This document shows, piece by piece, positions 1 to 6,281 of a stretch of 6,281 bases of DNA. This DNA is from an uncultured Porphyromonadaceae bacterium. Its GTDB lineage: Bacteria; Bacteroidota; Bacteroidia; Bacteroidales; Muribaculaceae. The number at the start of each line of letters is the position of its first letter. Within the stretch, counting starts at the first letter, position 1. The notes beneath the pieces are model-generated. The model saw nothing but the letters and a program-made list of their open reading frames with translations, was not told the DNA's origin and did no database searches. The DNA lies in the NCBI GenBank assembly GCA_900550025.1, contig URQP01000118.1:1-6281 (forward strand), written 5' to 3'. The translations under genes were made by a program, and so were the position numbers.

Positions 1-26
1 AGTTCTGCTGTCTGATACAAGAGGAT

Positions 27-61
27 AAATTGAATTGATAGAACTCACCTTATTTCAATTT
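27..61. repeat. Inverted repeat in the leader of the first gene
   Basis: AAATTGAA at 27-34 is the exact reverse complement of TTCAATTT at 54-61, with 19 bases between the arms. The repeat ends 20 bases before the start codon at 82. The arms are AT-rich (one G/C pair in eight), so an RNA hairpin would be weak; a protein-binding site is equally possible. I could not find a convincing Bacteroidetes-type promoter (TTTG at -33 with TAnnTTTG at -7) in positions 1-81. The nearest match to a -7 element is TAAATTGA at 26-33, which is poor. The repeat is visible, but its function is unknown and chance is a real possibility in such AT-rich DNA. Confidence 0.35.
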
Positions 62-81
62 TCTAACTAAAACATTTTATT

Positions 82-3000
82 ATGAAAAAATTCTATCTCT
101 CGCTATTCCTGTTGGCGGCGCTTCCTTTCGGCGCGGCGGCAGACGTATTGCTGGACGAGGATTTTGAAGATGTCACGACATCTACGGAGAGCTACACTCT
201 CAAGTATCCTGATGGCTGGGATGTGCAGGGTGCCTACAAGGGTACTTATCCGCGGTATTCATGGCATCTGTATTACGCAAGTAAAGGGTCTGTTTCCGGG
301 AAATACTGTATGGAGTGCGACTCTCAGTTTGCAGGTCGTTATGACGAGACTGCACAGGGTCCGCGCAAGGAATATCTAATAACGCCCGAACTCGATTTGA
401 ATGGCACCTACCGCCTTACGTTCCAATGGAAAGCCGCCGTTGCAGCTATGGACGGTGACTATGACCTTCAGGTGGGGGTGATAGAGTCCGGCAAGACGGT
501 TGACGATGCGGAGGTAATTTGGTCAATGACAGATCCTGACGACCTGAAAGCAAGCGGTGTAGTTGATTATCCGTGGACAGGATGGCAGGTCTATCCCGCC
601 GAGCTCGACTTGAGCGCGTTCCAAGGCAAGAAAGTGAAGATCGCTTTCATCTACGACCTCAAGGTGAAGGAAGGCAACAGTGCTTATATCGATGACGTGA
701 AAGTTGAGTCTTTCACGCCTATCACTAATCCTAAGCCTGAGCTTTCGTTTGACCGTTACAGCTTCGGCAACGTCTATGTTGGTGCGAAGAAATATTCGGA
801 GGACATTATTATGAAGAACGTCGGTGCATCTGCTTTGACTATTTCTGACGTGACACTTCCTGAAGGATTCTCAATCACTTTGGACAAGTCTGCCGTTTTG
901 GAGAAGAACGACGAGGTGTCGTTCCAAGTGGCATATATGCCTACTCTCACAAGTCCTGCGGAGGGGGATATCGTAATAAAGACCAACGGCGACGAGGCGA
1001 AGTTGCATGTGATGGCTACAAAGGTCATGCTCCCATCAGGCTACACATTGGAAGGGTTCGAGAAATCGGTACCGCCGGCAGGCTGGAGCGGTAAAGGCTG
1101 GTCGCAGATTGGCTATGCCCTCGAAGGCGATTTTTCGGCATATGCTTCAGTGTCGATGGACGGAGCGAGTGAGCTGATTTCCCCGCGTCTTGACCTTAGC
1201 AGCGGCAAGCAGGAAGTCTCGTTCACTTACTATAACCAATTCGAGAGCGAAACTGCGAGCGCGGCCGAGAACGATGTGCAGCTTGAATTTTCCAAGGATG
1301 GCGGACAGACTTGGGACGTAGTGTGGACCGCACCTTATGAAACAATTGATGACTATAATAAAGTAGAGGATGTCACCGTTGACCTCGGTACTCCAGCTTC
1401 CGACAACTGTTACCTGAAATGGGTCTACACGGCTGTGGAAATCGGCTTTGACCAAGTGCCTGAGACAAGTTTGGTATATCTTGACCAGATAGTGCTTCCT
1501 GCAATTTATGGTATGGACGGCGTTCCCGGGCTGTCGGAACTGGTTGCTCCTGCCGACGGTGCGGAGAATGTATATAATAAGAATATTAAGCTGGAATGGA
1601 AAGATGCTATGTTTGCTACAGGCTACAAATTGTATGTAGGCAGTGACGCGGAGGCTACCAACCTTGTTAATGGAACTGACCTCGGCAATGTCACCACTTA
1701 TACAATCCCGTCTGCGGAATATGCCACTACTTACAATTGGAAAGTCGTTCCTTATAACGGCAAGGGCGATGCTACGGATGTGGCTGTGTGGACATTCAAG
1801 ACAATTCCTGACTGCACTGTAAGCCAGTTCCCATATACGGAAAATTTCGAGGGCGAAACGTTCCCGGCACTCGGCTGGAATGTAGAGTCGTCTAACGGTT
1901 ATACAAGTTGGGATCCAACAACTACATCGCCTTATGAGGGCAAGACGAGCGTGGCCGCTTCGTTAGTGATGGACGCTTCGGAAAGCGCGCTTACCACTCC
2001 TGATTTTGTGTTGCCTCAAGAGCCTGTCAACATCAGTTTCTACTGGGGTAATGAGATGCCGGTGTCATTGAAGAAGGACGAGACTGGGCTTGTGAAGAAC
2101 ACCACGACGGAGTACGATGGCATAGACGGCTGCTATTTTGAGATATTAGCTGACGGACAGTGGAAACAGCTTGCATTGATTTCCGACAAGAACAATGAGT
2201 ACTGGTGTCGTGAGGTAATTAACCTTTCGGAGTATGCTGGCAAGAAAGTGGCGTTCCGCTGGCGTTATAAAGGGGATGATTATTATAAGGCTTGCGGCGT
2301 GGCTCTCGATATGGTGACAATCGACTATCTCGCCGACAAGAAGGCAGTTTTCAACCTTCCGGAATGGAATGCCGGAACGGTCAACTATATGCAGTCGGTT
2401 TCTTCCGGCAACATATTGACGGTACTCAACGACGGTGAGACCGATTTGAAAGTCGCTTCCGTAACATTCGGTACCGGCAACTTCTCTTCTACGCTTGCTG
2501 CCGGCACTGTTGTCGCTTCCAAGGGCGGGGTGCCTTTCTCGTTGACTTTCGACGCTAAAGACAGCAATGCTGAAATCGACGATGTGATGACAGTCAAATT
2601 CGAGGGGGATTATTCTATTACTTTGCCGGTAACTGGAAAGGCTCTCGGCTCAGACTCTAAATATTACAATTTCGAAGATTCCAAGCCGGGTGACAAGGTA
2701 TTCGCCGATTTCACGACTATTGACGAGGATAATAAGGCTACCTTCAATTTCACAAATCTGAACTATCCGGGTGTCGGGGAGCGTTTCGCTTTCCTTGCCG
2801 TGAGCGATGATAACTGGAATAATTATATCCATCCGGTTTCAGGCAAGATGTTCCTGCTTGCTGCCGTACCTGACGATGGCTCCGACAGCGAAGATTGGAT
2901 TATAAGCAAGAAGATGATGGCTACTGCCGACTCAGAGTTTTCGTTCTATGCGCGCAATTACGAAAGTGTGAATTCAGTTCTTCCTTCGGCGCAGTCGCAG

Positions 3001-3474
3001 GTGGAAGTGCTGGTAAGCACCACTGGTAATACGGAGACTTCCGATTTCGATACGGTTATGGATTTGACAAAGCTGCCTTATTATGACGGCGAATGGGAAA
3101 ACTATAAGGTGGATTTGAGCCAGTATGCCGGTCAGGAAATTTATGTGGCATTGCGCCACTTTGCACAGGGAGGCATGGCTTCTATGTATGACGATTTCTT
3201 GTTCAGCGGATTCTCCGGCTTGTATGGCGATGCGAACGTATGCTCGCTTGAATCTGACGGCAAGATAAGTGTTTATCCTAATCCGGCTGCGGATGTGGTT
3301 TACATCAACGGCGTGGCAGAGGCTGACGTTACGGTGACTTCGCTTTCCGGTGCGGTTGTGCTTGCTGTAGATGGTGTTAATTCAGTTGATGTCTCTGGCT
3401 TGTCAGCAGGCGTATACCTGATGACTGTGAAGACCGGTGACAATGTTTATACAGAGCGTATAATCAAGAAATAA
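82..3474 (+). CDS. Large secreted multidomain adhesin-like protein, four choice-of-anchor J domains, T9SS type A sorting domain
   Basis: This 1130-residue protein is probably a cell-surface or secreted binding protein; no catalytic domain is visible. Residues 1-20 are a Sec signal peptide (Lys-Lys, hydrophobic core, cleavage after GAAA before Asp21). Domains in order: anchor J 1 (about 22-211, starting DEDFED, ending YIDDV 202-206); Ig-like ASH/choice-of-anchor D-like (218-315); anchor J 2 (321-473, EGFE 324-327, LISP 365-368); Fn3 (484-576); anchor J 3 (583-750, ENFEGE, LTTP 637-640); a second Ig-like domain (754-854); anchor J 4 (860-1044, DWIIS 938-942, YDDF 1036-1039); and a T9SS type A C-terminal domain (about 1046-1130) with the hallmark YPNP at 1065-1068 and a basic RIIKK end. 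In known T9SS substrates this tail is removed by the PorU sortase after outer-membrane translocation. The ATG at 82 is the natural start: an in-frame TAA lies at 64-66 and the signal peptide begins directly. There is no Shine-Dalgarno, as is usual in Bacteroidetes. Anchor-J domains occur in gingipain haemagglutinin regions, but the ligand here cannot be inferred. Confidence 0.93.
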   Translation: MKKFYLSLFLLAALPFGAAADVLLDEDFEDVTTSTESYTLKYPDGWDVQGAYKGTYPRYSWHLYYASKGSVSGKYCMECDSQFAGRYDETAQGPRKEYLITPELDLNGTYRLTFQWKAAVAAMDGDYDLQVGVIESGKTVDDAEVIWSMTDPDDLKASGVVDYPWTGWQVYPAELDLSAFQGKKVKIAFIYDLKVKEGNSAYIDDVKVESFTPITNPKPELSFDRYSFGNVYVGAKKYSEDIIMKNVGASALTISDVTLPEGFSITLDKSAVLEKNDEVSFQVAYMPTLTSPAEGDIVIKTNGDEAKLHVMATKVMLPSGYTLEGFEKSVPPAGWSGKGWSQIGYALEGDFSAYASVSMDGASELISPRLDLSSGKQEVSFTYYNQFESETASAAENDVQLEFSKDGGQTWDVVWTAPYETIDDYNKVEDVTVDLGTPASDNCYLKWVYTAVEIGFDQVPETSLVYLDQIVLPAIYGMDGVPGLSELVAPADGAENVYNKNIKLEWKDAMFATGYKLYVGSDAEATNLVNGTDLGNVTTYTIPSAEYATTYNWKVVPYNGKGDATDVAVWTFKTIPDCTVSQFPYTENFEGETFPALGWNVESSNGYTSWDPTTTSPYEGKTSVAASLVMDASESALTTPDFVLPQEPVNISFYWGNEMPVSLKKDETGLVKNTTTEYDGIDGCYFEILADGQWKQLALISDKNNEYWCREVINLSEYAGKKVAFRWRYKGDDYYKACGVALDMVTIDYLADKKAVFNLPEWNAGTVNYMQSVSSGNILTVLNDGETDLKVASVTFGTGNFSSTLAAGTVVASKGGVPFSLTFDAKDSNAEIDDVMTVKFEGDYSITLPVTGKALGSDSKYYNFEDSKPGDKVFADFTTIDEDNKATFNFTNLNYPGVGERFAFLAVSDDNWNNYIHPVSGKMFLLAAVPDDGSDSEDWIISKKMMATADSEFSFYARNYESVNSVLPSAQSQVEVLVSTTGNTETSDFDTVMDLTKLPYYDGEWENYKVDLSQYAGQEIYVALRHFAQGGMASMYDDFLFSGFSGLYGDANVCSLESDGKISVYPNPAADVVYINGVAEADVTVTSLSGAVVLAVDGVNSVDVSGLSAGVYLMTVKTGDNVYTERIIKK

Positions 3475-3488
3475 TTGACTGTGTAGTG

Positions 3489-3531
3489 AAAAGCGGGTTG
3501 CTAACATCGGAATGTGGCAATCCGCTTTTTT
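3489..3531 (+). terminator. Intrinsic terminator after the first gene
   Basis: The arms AAAAGCGGGTTGC (3489-3501) and GCAATCCGCTTTT (3517-3529) pair over 13 positions with one G-U wobble. An inner helix ACAT (3504-3507) / ATGT (3512-3515) closes a CGGA tetraloop. The hairpin runs into six Ts at 3526-3531. It begins 15 bases after the stop codon of the upstream gene. The outer arms start with four As, so weak termination in the opposite direction is possible. The next start codon is only 22 bases beyond the T run, so this element probably sets how much transcription reaches the second gene. Confidence 0.88.
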
Positions 3532-3553
3532 ATAAAAGAAAAAATATTCTGCT

Positions 3554-6112
3554 ATGAAATTGAGAAGTTTGTTTTTGCTCATCTCGCTGATGACGGCTTC
3601 TGTATGTTTTGCGCAGTATGACGCAAAAGTGAATGTGGAGGTGACGGCCGTCGATGGCGGCGACTTGTCGGGATTGGAGTTTTCGTTGTACCACGTGGGA
3701 TATTCGCTGAATTATTCTGGCACGGTGCTTGACGGCGACGGTAAATGCTCGCTCGACGTAATATCAGGAGAGCATAGGATAACGATCGAGAAGCCGGGCT
3801 ATGCCGAATATGTGAAGACGTTCACAGTGGCGAGTGGCGAAACGAAAGAGCTTGACATTGTGCTTCAGGACGATGTGCGCGAGCCGTTTGCCTTGAATGC
3901 GGAGTTGCAGCACGATGTTTTTTCTGGGAAGGACGATGTCCTGCTTTCTTGGAATAAGGAAGAACCGTCGTTTTTCGACGATTTCGAGAGCTACGACGAT
4001 TTTGCTATACAATTCGGCGAATGGACAGGAATCGACGGCGACAAGTTGGCCGCCGCTCCGATACAAGGCGATTATCCTAACCGTGGGGCTTTGCAATATG
4101 CTCAGATAATTAATCCGCTGACAGTGGAGCCGGCATGGTGGTACGATTATCCGGTGCTTCGTCCCTACAGCGGGAAGCAATATGTGGGATTTGTACGCAC
4201 GTCGATAGGCAGGGCTAATGACGATTGGCTGATTTCTCCGGCTATCGAAGTGAAAGAAGACAACATCCTCCGTTTTATGGCTAAGGCTGCCGACCGCTAT
4301 CCGGAGCGATTCGAGGTGGGTATAACCACTGTTGATAATCCGGAAGAAAGTGATTTTGAAATAATATCATCGGGAAACTATGAAACAGTCTCGTATGAGC
4401 AGTGGGTAGCTAAAGTGTATGATCTCTCGGAATATCAGGGTCAGACAGTGAAAATCGGAATACATTACATTAGCGATACCAACCGCTATGGGGCGTTTAT
4501 GCTGATGGTTGACGATTTCTATGTAGGCCAGCCGGACTATGAAGAGGCGAAGATGATGAAGGCACGCCGTGTACCGCAGCATTCTCCAGCCAATCCTAAC
4601 GAATCGTTCAAGATTTATAAGAACGGTGAAGAGGTGGGGACTACCGACGGCTATTCATATCTGTTGACAGATTTGCAGCCGGGCGATTACACATTTGGAG
4701 TAAAAGCGGTTTACAAGAGCGGCGTGGAAAGTGAAATGTCGGAGGTGAATCTCAACGTTCCTTCGGAAGGATATTCCGCCGTGACTTTCAATGTCACTAC
4801 TAATAATAAACTTTCGGCCGACGGCTTGTCTGTCAGTCTCGTATCTGTTGAGACGAGTAACGAATATTCTGTTACGATTGCCGGTGGTAAGGCTTCTATT
4901 CCCTCGCTTCCCGACGGTAAGTATATGGTTGCCGTAGTTTCGGATGAGTATGAGGACTGGAGTCAGGAGTTGACCGTCAGCGGCGACGTGGAAGTCCCGG
5001 TAGCACTTAAGGAAAAGATTTATACTCCATATAATATTACTACCGACGTGACGGAAGGCGAAAGCGGAAACTACAATGTGACAGTTAAGTGGAACCAAGA
5101 TCTTGGATTCAGCGACAGCTTCGAGGATTATGAGGATTTCGCCCAAGGTAGCTTTGGCAACTGGAAGAGTATCGACAATGATGGTATGGCTGTTTATATG
5201 ATTAGTTATCCTACTGTCGGCATTTCTATGGTGACATTCCCCGGTTCGGGCACTGCTGACAACATGTCAGCAACTATTGCGCCGATAGTGTTTAATCCTT
5301 ACGAGACTACTCCTGCTATCAACTTTGATTCTCACATGCTGGCACAAACTGGCGATAAATTTGTGGCATTCTTTTCTCCGCAAAATGCACAAGCGGATAA
5401 GTGGCTGATATCTCCGAAGCAGGTGATACGTGATGATTATGTCTTTAGAGTAGCTGCAAAAGGATACCCAATTGCTGTGATTGAGAGCGTGGAATTCTGC
5501 ATATCCACTACGGATGACGATGTGGAATCTTTTGAAGTGCTTGCAGCGGAAGACGAATTGCCTTCCGAATATTGGGGCGAATATACTATCGATCTTTCGG
5601 AATATGCGGGTCAGGAGGTGTATTTAGCTGTCCATTATGTCGCTTATGACGGATATGTGGCTTCTGTCGACGACTTCTATGTGGGACCGAAAGAAGACGG
5701 CGTTGCTGCCAATGTTGGCAACGTGCTTTCTTATGAGGTGTTCCTCGATGGAGTTTCTAAGGGCACTACCCAGACTGCTTCCTTCGATTTGACAGGTGTC
5801 ACTCCGGGTACTCATACTGTCGGCATCGAGGCGCGCTATGAATCAGGTGTGTCGGAGCGCGCTGAATATACATTCGATACTGAGTTTGGTGGAGTTGATG
5901 ACACTTCGCTTGATACTGGTACTGTTGTATATGGCGCGGATGGCGCTTTGCATATTGATGCCGTTTCTGTTGGAACAGCTTATATATATAATGTGGCAGG
6001 ACAATTGATTTCAAATATGACAGTTGAGGCTGGTAGCCATGAATGGGCTGTTCCGGCAGGGCTGTATATTGTGAAATTCAACGATGCAGTTTATAGGGTG
6101 GCTGTGAAATAA
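3554..6112 (+). CDS. Secreted two-module protein with prealbumin-like, split Fn3 and choice-of-anchor J domains, T9SS-type C-terminal domain
   Basis: This 852-residue protein is probably a surface or secreted binding protein related to its upstream neighbour; no catalytic domain is seen. Residues 1-20 form a signal peptide (MKLR, hydrophobic core, CFA before Gln21). Cys18 lacks a good lipobox (Val at -1), so signal peptidase I cleavage is preferred. Module A: prealbumin-like (CarboxypepD_reg/PEGA-type) domain 24-106; Fn3 first half 111-136 (LLSW 130-133); anchor J 140-327 (DDFES 142-146, DWLISP 224-229, VDDFYVG 319-325); Fn3 second half about 350-402. Module B repeats the order: 407-487, 491-515 (VKW 511-513), 519-712 (WLISP 617-621, VDDFYVG 705-711), 725-775. 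The tail 781-852 resembles the T9SS/DUF6383-type sorting family (IYNVAGQLI, PAGLYIVK) but lacks the YPNP motif. An in-frame TAA at 3533-3535 and the signal peptide fix the ATG at 3554. The leader is A-rich without a clear Shine-Dalgarno. The gene lies 79 bases after its neighbour, behind a terminator. Export via T9SS is inferred from the tail. Confidence 0.92.
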   Translation: MKLRSLFLLISLMTASVCFAQYDAKVNVEVTAVDGGDLSGLEFSLYHVGYSLNYSGTVLDGDGKCSLDVISGEHRITIEKPGYAEYVKTFTVASGETKELDIVLQDDVREPFALNAELQHDVFSGKDDVLLSWNKEEPSFFDDFESYDDFAIQFGEWTGIDGDKLAAAPIQGDYPNRGALQYAQIINPLTVEPAWWYDYPVLRPYSGKQYVGFVRTSIGRANDDWLISPAIEVKEDNILRFMAKAADRYPERFEVGITTVDNPEESDFEIISSGNYETVSYEQWVAKVYDLSEYQGQTVKIGIHYISDTNRYGAFMLMVDDFYVGQPDYEEAKMMKARRVPQHSPANPNESFKIYKNGEEVGTTDGYSYLLTDLQPGDYTFGVKAVYKSGVESEMSEVNLNVPSEGYSAVTFNVTTNNKLSADGLSVSLVSVETSNEYSVTIAGGKASIPSLPDGKYMVAVVSDEYEDWSQELTVSGDVEVPVALKEKIYTPYNITTDVTEGESGNYNVTVKWNQDLGFSDSFEDYEDFAQGSFGNWKSIDNDGMAVYMISYPTVGISMVTFPGSGTADNMSATIAPIVFNPYETTPAINFDSHMLAQTGDKFVAFFSPQNAQADKWLISPKQVIRDDYVFRVAAKGYPIAVIESVEFCISTTDDDVESFEVLAAEDELPSEYWGEYTIDLSEYAGQEVYLAVHYVAYDGYVASVDDFYVGPKEDGVAANVGNVLSYEVFLDGVSKGTTQTASFDLTGVTPGTHTVGIEARYESGVSERAEYTFDTEFGGVDDTSLDTGTVVYGADGALHIDAVSVGTAYIYNVAGQLISNMTVEAGSHEWAVPAGLYIVKFNDAVYRVAVK
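3623..4759 (+). repeat. Composite module, copy A, of the second gene
   Basis: Residues 24-402 of the 852-residue protein form the first copy of a three-part module: prealbumin-like domain, first half of an Fn3 domain, anchor-J domain, second half of the Fn3 domain. It matches copy B in domain order and in short motifs (WLISP, LSEY-GQ, VDDFYVG, and a Y-x-SGV-S-E strand near the end). Elsewhere the protein sequence has diverged strongly, so the duplication is old rather than a recent DNA repeat. This copy has an extra basic linker (330-343) between the anchor-J domain and the second Fn3 half that copy B lacks. Confidence 0.72.
4772..5878 (+). repeat. Composite module, copy B, of the second gene
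   Basis: Residues 407-775 form the second copy of the module. The prealbumin-like part (407-487) ends in VPVALKE, parallel to ELDIVLQD in copy A. The Fn3 first half carries VKW and leads straight into FSDSFEDYEDF, parallel to FFDDFESYDDF in copy A. The anchor-J part ends VDDFYVGP. The Fn3 second half reads YEVFLDG...TPGTHTVGIEARYESGVSE, parallel to FKIYKNG...QPGDYTFGVKAVYKSGVES in copy A. Copy B has a longer segment (about 545-595) between the start of the anchor-J domain and its WLISP motif. The sorting-type tail follows immediately. Confidence 0.72.
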
Positions 6113-6140
6113 ACAGATTATTCATACCATTGTCTATTTG

Positions 6141-6172
6141 GTCGGGCGGCAATTATCCGCCCGGCTTTTTTT
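6141..6172 (+). terminator. Intrinsic terminator after the second gene
   Basis: GTCGGGCGG (6141-6149) pairs with CCGCCCGGC (6157-6165) over nine positions, with a single G-U wobble, around the seven-base loop CAATTAT. Seven Ts follow at 6166-6172. The hairpin starts 28 bases after the stop codon. The stem is strongly GC-rich, so it should end the transcript efficiently and closes the two-gene unit. Confidence 0.93.
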
Positions 6173-6232
6173 GTTTTCTAATGCCGCTTTGTTTGCGTAT
6201 TATGGAGGTTAAGGGCTTTTCCTGTGTTCTTC

Positions 6233-6258
6233 TTAACACGATTTAACACAATCTAACG
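6233..6258. promoter_or_regulatory. Three 10-base-spaced TTAAC-type boxes, possible regulatory DNA for a gene beyond the window
   Basis: TTAACAC occurs at 6233-6239 and again at 6243-6249, and a related CTAACG lies at 6253-6258, so the three boxes start exactly 10 bases apart, about one helical turn. GTGTT at 6224-6228 can pair with AACAC at 6235-6239. TTGACA at 6265-6270 and TTTTG at 6274-6278 follow close to the window edge. The segment lies past the second terminator and has no plausible gene (positions 6173-6281), which fits an upstream control region of a following gene. No regulator can be named, and the boxes could be chance in AT-rich DNA. Confidence 0.3.
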
Positions 6259-6281
6259 GTGTGGTTGACAGCGTTTTGCGG

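Noticed and set aside
1147..1455. Open frame of 102 codons on the minus strand inside the first gene
   Set aside because: It is antisense to the second anchor-J domain with no supporting motif or leader.
3554..3613. Second protein as a lipoprotein, because Cys18 lies near the end of the signal peptide
   Set aside because: The residues before Cys18 (Ala-Ser-Val) do not form a lipobox, while Phe-Ala before Gln21 fits signal peptidase I. The T9SS-type tail also argues for a different surface route.
3764..4180. Open frame of 138 codons on the minus strand inside the second gene
   Set aside because: It is antisense to the prealbumin-like and first anchor-J regions, has no recognisable domain and no promoter or leader of its own.
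4655..5146. Open frame of 163 codons on the minus strand inside the second gene
   Set aside because: It lies wholly antisense to a frame with a clear signal peptide and domain motifs. Its product shows no recognisable domain, and it is best explained as a shadow of the coding strand's codon pattern.
5981..5991. Alternating TA run (tatatatataat)
   Set aside because: It is inside the coding sequence and simply encodes Tyr-Ile-Tyr-Asn of a conserved tail motif.
82..6112. One ancestral gene split by a frameshift or stop
   Set aside because: Each frame has its own signal peptide, its own C-terminal sorting-type tail, and a terminator lies between them, so these are two complete genes.
6181..6246. 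Possible 21-codon peptide starting at ATG 6181, with an internal ATG at 6202
   Set aside because: It is very short, has no upstream ribosome-binding or promoter signal, directly follows a terminator, and its end overlaps the TTAACAC boxes.

Overview
The window looks like chromosome from a gut-type member of the Bacteroidales; a Muribaculaceae- or Prevotella-like organism is my guess. The reasons are moderate GC, starts without Shine-Dalgarno sequences in AT-rich leaders, and two very large secreted proteins built from 'choice-of-anchor J' (cleaved-adhesin, gingipain-type) domains. Both end in tails of the type IX secretion system (T9SS, Por) sorting family. The family and genus assignment is inference.

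Layout: positions 1-81 are an AT-rich leader with a small inverted repeat. Positions 82-3474 (+) encode a 1130-residue secreted multidomain protein with four anchor-J domains, two Ig-like (ASH/choice-of-anchor D-like) domains, one fibronectin type III (Fn3) domain and a canonical T9SS type A tail. A strong intrinsic terminator fills the 79-base gap that follows. Positions 3554-6112 (+) encode an 852-residue secreted protein made of two diverged copies of one composite module. Each copy has a prealbumin-like (CarboxypepD_reg/PEGA-type) domain followed by an Fn3 domain that appears to be interrupted by an inserted anchor-J domain. A diverged T9SS-type tail closes the protein. A second intrinsic terminator lies at 6141-6172. 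The last ~110 bases hold no gene, but carry three TTAAC-type boxes spaced exactly 10 bases apart, possibly regulatory DNA for a gene beyond the window edge.

Neither protein contains a recognisable protease, glycosidase or other catalytic domain. The most economical reading is a pair of related cell-surface or secreted binding proteins (adhesins or glycan/protein-binding scaffolds). They would be exported by Sec, carried across the outer membrane by T9SS and anchored or released there. The same strand, close spacing and shared domain type suggest a functional pair, but the terminator between them means they need not be expressed at equal levels. I see no mobile element, CRISPR array, RNA gene or clear new biological system. 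The most notable points are the nested Fn3/anchor-J architecture, its duplication, and the terminator placed almost against the second start codon.
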